Below the pieces are notes generated by a model. That model ran no database searches. It saw nothing but the letters and a program-made list of their open reading frames with translations, and had not been told where the DNA came from. Below, piece after piece: positions 57,641-64,000 of a DNA stretch of 64,000 bases. Within the stretch, counting starts at the first letter, position 1, and every line of letters starts with the position of its first letter. Origin of the DNA: Gnetum montanum (Eukaryota > Streptophyta > Gnetopsida > Gnetales > Gnetaceae); the NCBI GenBank assembly GCA_015680685.1, contig MNCI01004872.1:260828-324827 (forward strand), read 5' to 3'. The position numbers and the translations under genes were made by a program.

Positions 57641-58910
57641 AAGATAGATGGACATTGCAGAAATGGTGGAACCCTTTGTGGAAAGTGCTATTTGTGTCGG
57701 TCATTATTTCCTTGGGATGATTTCCTTGAAGAAATCATCATTCCAACAATTCCAACATTGCACTTCTTCCAAGCCTTGGTGGTGACTTCATTGACTACTG
57801 TAGCTACTATGACTACTATGATTACTAAGCCTACTGAAGCTACTGAGCCTACTGAAAAATGGCTCTAGCGTAGTTGGGCTATACCTCTACAAAAACCCAT
57901 AGAAAGACTAATTTTAGGCATTTGAAAGGCATTTTTAGCTTTCCCAAACCCAGATATAGAAATTAGGTACCTTATTATACTTGAGAAGTTAGGCAATAAC
58001 AACTTTTACAGCATTTTTTAGCCCCAAGAAGTTGAAATATGCAAGATTGTAGCTTATGTACTACATATCTTACATTTACAATGAAACTTTGGCTCAAGCT
58101 AAAAAGTGGAAATTGCAACATGAATCTTGGTGGTGTTTTATTGGCCCCTCTTTTTTGATATATGGAGGATTGACTTGAGACACATCGACAAAGAATACAA
58201 AACACCACTACAGGTCCATTACCAACATCTATTCTTTGTGCTTGATTTAGTAGTATCAAACCATGCTCAAGAGTGCTCATGATGATGGAGTGAAGCTATG
58301 ATGATGAATGGTAATGAGGTCATGAAGAAATGGTCATGAGGGCTAACAAATATTGGTCAAATGGTTTAGACTATGTGCTTTTTGTTTAAAAATGTGGTTT
58401 TCTTGGTAGATGCATTTGAGGAACCAACACTTCACTCCAAGGTTTCTTTGGCCACTTGGCAATGCACTCTTTTCCAAGGCTAATTTTGATGTGGTTTTTT
58501 TGCTGAGTGAGTTTTATTACACTTAATAGACTTATGTTACACTTAATGAACTTAGCATTTTCCCACTAAATGAGATGTGTTAGATTCAAGTGGACTTGGA
58601 GATGGAGCACAACAAAGGGATATCATATGGCCATGATGCATGAGTGTTAACATAGGTCAACATTATTACTTAAGATATGAAAGGTTATATTCAGGCTATG
58701 GATTTGGGCTCAAATAAAATAATGTTAAACAAGCACTTTTGATATGATAGGAAAATTTACTAAATCTTGTGCATCTAGGTTATGTGGTGACTTGTTACCA
58801 TGATGAGTTGTACCATTGTGTTGGTTCCAAGCTTCATCTTGCAAATACAACTCCAAGAGAACTAGAATACCATAGAGAGAAATCATGTTGTTACAAATTT
58901 GGCTACCTGA
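57641..58910. other. No gene recognised
   Basis: Continuation of the duplicated block. The plus frame 57539-57868 (109 codons) spans part of the repeat and ends in Thr-rich repeats of ACTACT-type bases; no domain is seen. The minus frame 57975-58280 shows no motif. Probably the LTR or untranslated end of relic G or of another element. Confidence 0.3.
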
Positions 58911-58999
58911 GGTTACACGTTACTAGTTGAAGGCACTGGTAGGCTACATTACTAGTTTAAGGCCTTAGCAGGCTATGGTGCTAGTTTAGGATCATAGCA
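58911..58999 (+). repeat. Tandem repeat of 29-31 bp, three units
   Basis: Units at 58911-58941, 58942-58970 and 58971-58999, typical form GGCTACATTACTAGTTTAAG followed by GCCTTAGCA. A related single unit (GTTACATAGTGCCAGTTTAA, GGCCTTGGTAGGCC) lies at 62787-62825, on the far side of the G pol relic. Confidence 0.8.
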
Positions 59000-59055
59000 G
59001 ATCATAGAGATTAGGCTCGCTTGTTGATGGTCATCAATATCATGGCTAGTATAGG

Positions 59056-60400
59056 CTACATGTAGTATGGTTTGAGATAGGAATGGTTGATTGGATTGGC
59101 TAGCTCATTCCCATCCATGTGTGCTATCCTATAGGCCTTGATGATCAAGAAAGGTTCTTCCCAATTGACTGAGAATTTTTCTGCATCCTCATGAATGCCC
59201 TTAAGGACTAGGTCTCCTTCCTTGATCTTATGCTTTCCTAGGCTATGATGGTGTTGCAATTTTTACCTTTCTTGGTAGCACTTGATGTGAGCAAGAATTT
59301 TCACATGCTGCTCCTCCATGAAGTCTAGATCCATGGTACATAACTCCTTGTTTTTCTCATCATTGATAAAGTTGGACAAGGCCACTCAAAGCGATGATAC
59401 CTACAATTCAAGAGGTAAAAAAATTTCATAGAAATAAATAAGGCTATAAGAAGTCACACTTGTTGTGGTATGGTATGTTGTTTTTTAGGTCAAGAGTGCA
59501 TGGACAAGCCATTCATGCCATTTGCACTTGCTATTATTAAGCATCTTCTTTAGTAAGTTGATGATGGCCTTGTTGCTTGTTTTGGCTTGTCTTTTAGCTT
59601 AAGAGTAATAAGATAAAAAGAAATAGTGCTTAATGCCTAGGTCATGATATAAATTCTTCATTTCTTGGCTACTAAACTATAGTCCATTATCTATGACTAT
59701 GATCATAGGTATGCCAAAATGAGCTACTGTGTTGTCTAAGATGAATGTATAGACATGTTCAAATACAGTCTTCCTTAGGGAAATGCCTCAACCCATGTAG
59801 TAAGTATTTAGTTGCAATAATGATGAAGCTATACCCTAAGATAGACTTAGACATTATAGGTCCAATGATATCCAACCCCCATCATTGAAATGGCCATGTT
59901 ATCTGAGTAGTGTGTAACTCAATCATTAGTACATGTATCAAGTTACTATGACATTGGCATGTATCACATGTGTTGACCTTTTACAAGAAATCATTTTCCA
60001 TATAACAAATAATAATAATCTAATCATATAATTTTAGTGGCCATGGCTCTAGGACCTATATGTCCACCATAGAAACCCTCATGAACTTGTTCTAGGACTA
60101 TTTTGGCCTTGGTTCTACCTAAGCACTTCAACAATATACCATCATAGGATCATTGACATAATGTGTTATCACCTACTATGACATATTATCTTGATTATTA
60201 TTTATCTACAACAACCTTTTGAGAAGCAGTAAGGCCTTGTGAAGATTCACCATGCATAAGGTAAAACTTAAGATCATTGTACCACTCCTTTATAGAAGCA
60301 GTATGAACTACAACAACAAAGGTATCCTTAGTGCTCTATGTGATGAGTGTAGCACAGTCCATAGTTAAGGTGGGCAACTTGCTAAACACATCTAGTGTAA
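59056..60400 (-). pseudogene. pol: Integrase of Tat-like Ty3/gypsy relic G
   Basis: The C-terminal end is best preserved: 59259-59056 reads KIKEGDLVLKGIHEDAEKFS, NWEEPFLIIKAY and NPINHSYLKPYYM with a stop, the typical Ty3 Tat-branch integrase end. Further up the minus strand are a WPFQ-x-WGLDIIGPIMSKS core start near 59880 and the zinc-site remnant CDTCQCHSN near 59965. The middle is scrambled by stops and indels. It follows the RNase H relic in the expected order. Confidence 0.75.
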
Positions 60401-61264
60401 CATTGATGGCTAGTGTTGTAGTTGCATTAGCTATGATGTTCTCATTTTAGGATATGTGTTGGATATCAGCATCTGTAAATTGTTGTAACAATTGTTTCTC
60501 TAAGTCATTATAAGTTTTTAAATGTTTAGCTTTATATGCATAAACCTTGATTATTTGTTTGACCAAAATTTGTGAATCATCTTTAATTACCAAATGTTTA
60601 ATTTATCGGTCATGTGCTACCATCATCCTCCTAATCAAACCCTTGTACTCTACTATGTTATTGATGCATGGAAATTCCAAATGAGAAGCAAAGGATCAGA
60701 TTTCACTAGATGAGAACATTATGATGGTAGCAGCTTTGGCTCCATGGGCAGTTGAAGCTCCATCAAAGTGCATGACTACCTCATAACCCTTAGGCACTTG
60801 GCTAATGGTGTTTACATGTTCATCAAGGAACTTAGGTTCTGGTCATCAATAGGAAAAATAGTAAGTTATATGGATATAGCTTGACCTTTTGTTGAGGATT
60901 GAAAGACATAATTAAGGTCAAACTCCATTGATATGGCTTTCCATCAGGCTATATGGCTACTCTCATAAATATTAATCATTATGTCTCTAAGTATGTTATC
61001 TTTATAAATGACATTGACCTAGCTTTTAAAGAGGTAATGTCTCCATTTATTTAGTGAGAAGACCAATGCTAGACAATACTTCTCCACTTTAGTATATTGT
61101 GTCTCATGGGTAACTAATGCATGGCTAAGGTAGTATATACACATCTCTAATCCATCATCACATTTTTTATAGATTAGAGAAGTAATGGATGTGTTAGAGA
61201 TGGCAAGGTAGATGTAAAATGATATACCCTCTTGAAAAGGATAGATTGTCGATAGTTGTGCCAA
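60401..61264 (-). pseudogene. pol: RNase H part of relic G
   Basis: Open at 61264-61019: MAQLSTIYPFQEGISFYIYL, SLIYKKCDDGLEMCIYYLSH and TQYTKVEKYCLALVFSLNKW with RHYLFKS, the Tat-branch order LxxYLAVS...PVYYVS..LxxAETRYxxxEKxxLALV. The first catalytic Asp position is lost and Glu is kept in VEKYCLAL. The remaining 600 bases, minus strand, hold the second RNase H-like stretch (MNM-x-TPLAKCLRVMRWCTLM region near 60830-60760), heavily broken. Confidence 0.75.
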
Positions 61265-62400
61265 TTCTTACTTAAGGTTTTCAAAGGCTTCTTGGCATTG
61301 AACCATCCACTCATAGTAAACTCCTTTCTTAAGAAAGTGTTGCATGGGTTGTATCTTATTTGTAAGTATAGTAATGAACCTATAAATGAATTTTAGTCTA
61401 CATTGTAATCCCCAAAGTTCTTTAAGGTTAGTTGGCACTGCCAAGTTAGAGATGGTCTTAACCTTGTCAGAGTCAACATGAATCCCTACTTTAGATACTA
61501 CAAAGGCAAGCATCTCACTACTTTTGATACCAAAGACACATTTATTAGGATTAAGCCTAAGCTCATACTTGATGCATTATCTAAGCACAATATCTAGGTT
61601 ATTCGTATGATCATTGGCTTCTTTGGACTTAATGGCTATATTGTCTATGTAATTGTTAAGCAATGCTAACATGTAATCACTAAAAATATATGTCATAGCT
61701 CTTTGGTAGGATGCTCCTATATTTTTAAGGTCAAAAGGCATCATGGTATAATAAAAGGTATCCCAAGGGATCATAAAGATAGTGCTAAGCTGATGTTCTA
61801 GGTTGATCCTGATCTAGTTATATTTGAAGAAATCATCCATAAAGAATAACAAGGCATGTCCAGCTCTAGTATCAATGAATTGATCAATACTAGGGTAAGG
61901 AAAGTCATCTTTGATGGTTACCTTATTTAGGTCTCAAAAATAAATGCAAATAGAAATACTCTCATTTTTCTTAGGAACTACCATGATGTTGGATACCCAC
62001 TTTGCATAGTCAACCACTTTGATGAAACCAGCTTGGTATAGCTTTGTGATTTCATCACAAACTGCCAAGGCCAAATCAAGTCTAATGTTATGCACTTTCT
62101 ACTTAACTAGTCTAATGCTAGGATCAAGTATAAGTTATCTTGAACTAGACATGGATCTAAGCATGGGATATCTTCATATGACCAAGTAAAGGCCTTAACG
62201 TTATCTTGTAGGACTCTGGTGATGTCTTGAGCCTATTGAGGTTCTAGTGAGGAACTTGGTTTAAGGGTTTTCTTCTCACTACTATGTGTCTTGATAGGAA
62301 CCTTAGCTCAAGAGTGTTCAGTGATGTCACCATCCTCTAGACTAAGGGTTTTAACTAGGTCTTGAGGCCACTTTAGATTTTTTTTTTAATTAAGGCTATG
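61265..62400 (-). pseudogene. pol: Reverse transcriptase of Tat-like relic G
   Basis: On the minus strand from about 62215: AFTWSYEDIPCLDPCLVQ, then ITKLYQAGFIKVVDYAKWVS, NIMVVPKKNESISICIYF, DLNKVTIKDDFPYPSIDQFI, HALLFFMDDFFKYN, open 61774-61577 with YTMMPFDLKNIGASYQRAMT and the catalytic box as YIDN (61640-61651, second Asp lost), then 61513-61268 with VGIHVDSDKVKTISNLAVPT, LKELWGLQCRLKFIYRFI and LKKGVYYEWMVQCQEAFENL. These are Tat-branch signatures, distinct from C/F. Upstream protease and gag are not found. Confidence 0.88.
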
Positions 62401-64000
62401 TGGCTATCAAGACTCTCAAGCTCAAGTTCTAGACAACCATAATCAATGTATCATTCAATATCACCATGAGGCCAACTTAGGCTCAAAGGCAAGGCATTTT
62501 GCTTCTAGGTGTGAATACTTTAATCTTCCATATCAACCATAAACACATTAAGTGAAACATGGGTAAAAATAGTTAAACCATGCTAAAATGATATAAGATA
62601 CTTTGGTAAACATGTAAACATATGCTATTCTAATGACAAAAAATGTAAACAAGATCAACTAAGACTATAAGAGATGGATAATGATCAATGAGACTAAACA
62701 AAGGCTATATAAGGTCACTCAAAGGCCACTATAAGCTAAATCCAAAGGAAGATATGAAAATAAAAAAAATCACACTAGGTTAACTTAGGTTACATAGTGC
62801 CAGTTTAAGGCCTTGGTAGGCCATAGATGATGCCAAAAAATGATCAAGGAGGACCCAATATCATTGGTTAGCATCAATCCAATGCTACATAAGGGTCAAA
62901 AAACGTCATAATAAAGACAACAAAGTGAATATGGTAAAACATGAAGTTATATAGAGGCCGTATGAAGTCAATTGATGGGAGAGAAGGTTAGTAATGCAAA
63001 ACAAGGCCAAAAATAAGGACAAATCTATGGAAATGAAATACATATGATAAAAATATGCTCATACTAGTCAAACAAGGTCAAAGTTTTCCAACTAGTGGGC
63101 CTTAGTGGGCCATGGTATGGGGTTATAGGGTTGCTAGGGGAGTTAGGGCACATGAGGGGGTCATTCTAGAGCTATTTTGAAGCAAAATTAACACCTTTTG
63201 TTGTGAGTACACTAGGCCCTATTGGTGATGATGTTGGCCTAATGTAGTCCTACCTTCTTCCAGCATAGTTGACCTTTAGAGGCATTTTATAGGGTCTTGT
63301 ATGGGCATTTTTTGGCTCCCAATGGTCTAAATAGCTAGTGTAGAGGTAGGTATTAAAAATTGGCATGTTTTGGCACCATTTTGATTCCCACAAGTTGAAT
63401 AAATTTGTTTCTTATGATGATTATGTTAGGCTACTAGGGCCCAGCATAGTCACAAGGCGATGAATGCATTTATGAGGTTGCCATGGCTAAAATGGGGTGA
63501 AATTTTCAATTGGGAGTCATGGAGGTAAGGTTCTTGTCATTTTGGATCAATTTTGGACCGTTCTAAGTTGCTTACTATTAGGTTACATTATCACATTTTC
63601 CTTTCCTAGTGGGACTATGCTAATCCAACATAGTCCTTAGCTTCCTCAATCTAGTCTCACATGGAAAAATGGATTTTTGTTAGTTTTGGAGCTTGATTGA
63701 CTATCCAAATGGGATTCTAAAGTCATTGGTGTTAGCAGCTAGGGTTTTGATGAAAAAATCACTAGTTTTCATGCCTATTTGGGCCTTGAATTTCAAAATA
63801 CCATGGGACTACATTGGGTATGAAATTCCCAATGTAGTTAAGGATTCCAAATGAGAAAAAGTGAAAAAGAATGAATTTTAGCTCATTTCCCAAGGTTCCA
63901 AGATTTAGGAATGCTTTGATAGGGTTCTAGGTCTCTTCAGGAGACGATTTGGGCAATTCTTATGCTATTTTGACTACTTCCAGGTGGACTACACTAGGCT
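62401..64000. other. No gene seen; possible LTR/leader of relic G, with short hairpins
   Basis: Noncoding. Perfect 11-base arms ACTACATTGGG (63808-63818) and CCCAATGTAGT (63828-63838) flank a 9-base loop; 8-base arms GGACTATG (63612-63619) and CATAGTCC (63629-63636) form a second. Words of CATAGTCC/GTAGTTGG/GACTACA type recur (63243, 63451, 63985), as they do at 56.8-57.9 kb, so the two flanks of G may be copies of one repeat. Confidence 0.35.

Noticed and set aside
57539-57868. Plus frame of 109 codons
   Set aside because: Lies in a duplicated promoter-like block and ends in ACT-repeat DNA; no domain.
1-64000. tRNA or rRNA genes
   Set aside because: No cloverleaf or B-box (GGTTCGANTCC) candidate seen; tRNA-like words are primer binding sites next to LTRs.

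Overview
Nuclear DNA of a land plant, AT-rich and built almost entirely of old, nested, decayed LTR retrotransposons. I see no intact gene, no tRNA or rRNA gene and no CRISPR array. The plant assignment rests on Ty1/copia and Ty3/gypsy families of plant type: primer sites complementary to plant tRNA-Asp, Athila-like and Tat-like reverse transcriptases, and copia gag and RNase H. Slow, substitution-driven decay with TSDs still readable and little host coding sequence suits a large-genome seed plant such as a gymnosperm. That last step is inference.

Layout. 1-4536: right part of a minus-strand gag-bearing Ty3 element (H), cut by the window edge. 4537-6954 and 14734-about 15600: two halves of a decayed minus-strand copia element (D). 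It was split by a plus-strand Ty3 element (A, 6960-14728, TSD AATAT) that keeps gag and protease but lacks RT, RNase H and integrase. 15600-20285: low-information DNA with a 20-bp tandem repeat, a highly diverged solo-type LTR (about 17121-17978), a copia-type LTR end and a small exon-like island near 19.8 kb. 20286-23661: minus-strand copia element (E) with zinc knuckle/protease and RT deleted. 23662-28799: AT-rich DNA with an unrecognised decayed coding region. 28805-38714: the most complete element (C, TSD ATGAT), with gag, protease, RT, RNase H and integrase, all broken. 38715-41093 continuing at 50016: a decayed gag-like host interrupted by minus-strand element B (41094-50010, TSD ATGTA). 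52.4-56.2 kb: plus-strand relic (F) related to C. 56.2-58.9 kb: repeat-rich DNA. 62.4-59.06 kb: minus-strand Tat-like pol relic (G), then noncoding DNA to the end.

A, B, C and H form one LTR superfamily. Their LTRs start TGATGA and end TCATCA (with decay), carry GATATC-type palindromes just upstream of the TATA box, use tRNA-Asp-type primer sites, and have a polypurine tract reading GTCATGGGGG. C is the autonomous-type layout. A has lost RT to integrase. B and H have lost everything between gag and the post-pol region, and B carries a second, non-gag reading frame near its 3' end behind a second promoter-like GATATC/TATA block. These features (trimmed derivatives, an added frame, repeated PPT-like motifs, and stop codons shared by A and C) are the most unusual content. 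Alignments were made by eye; no identity values were computed.
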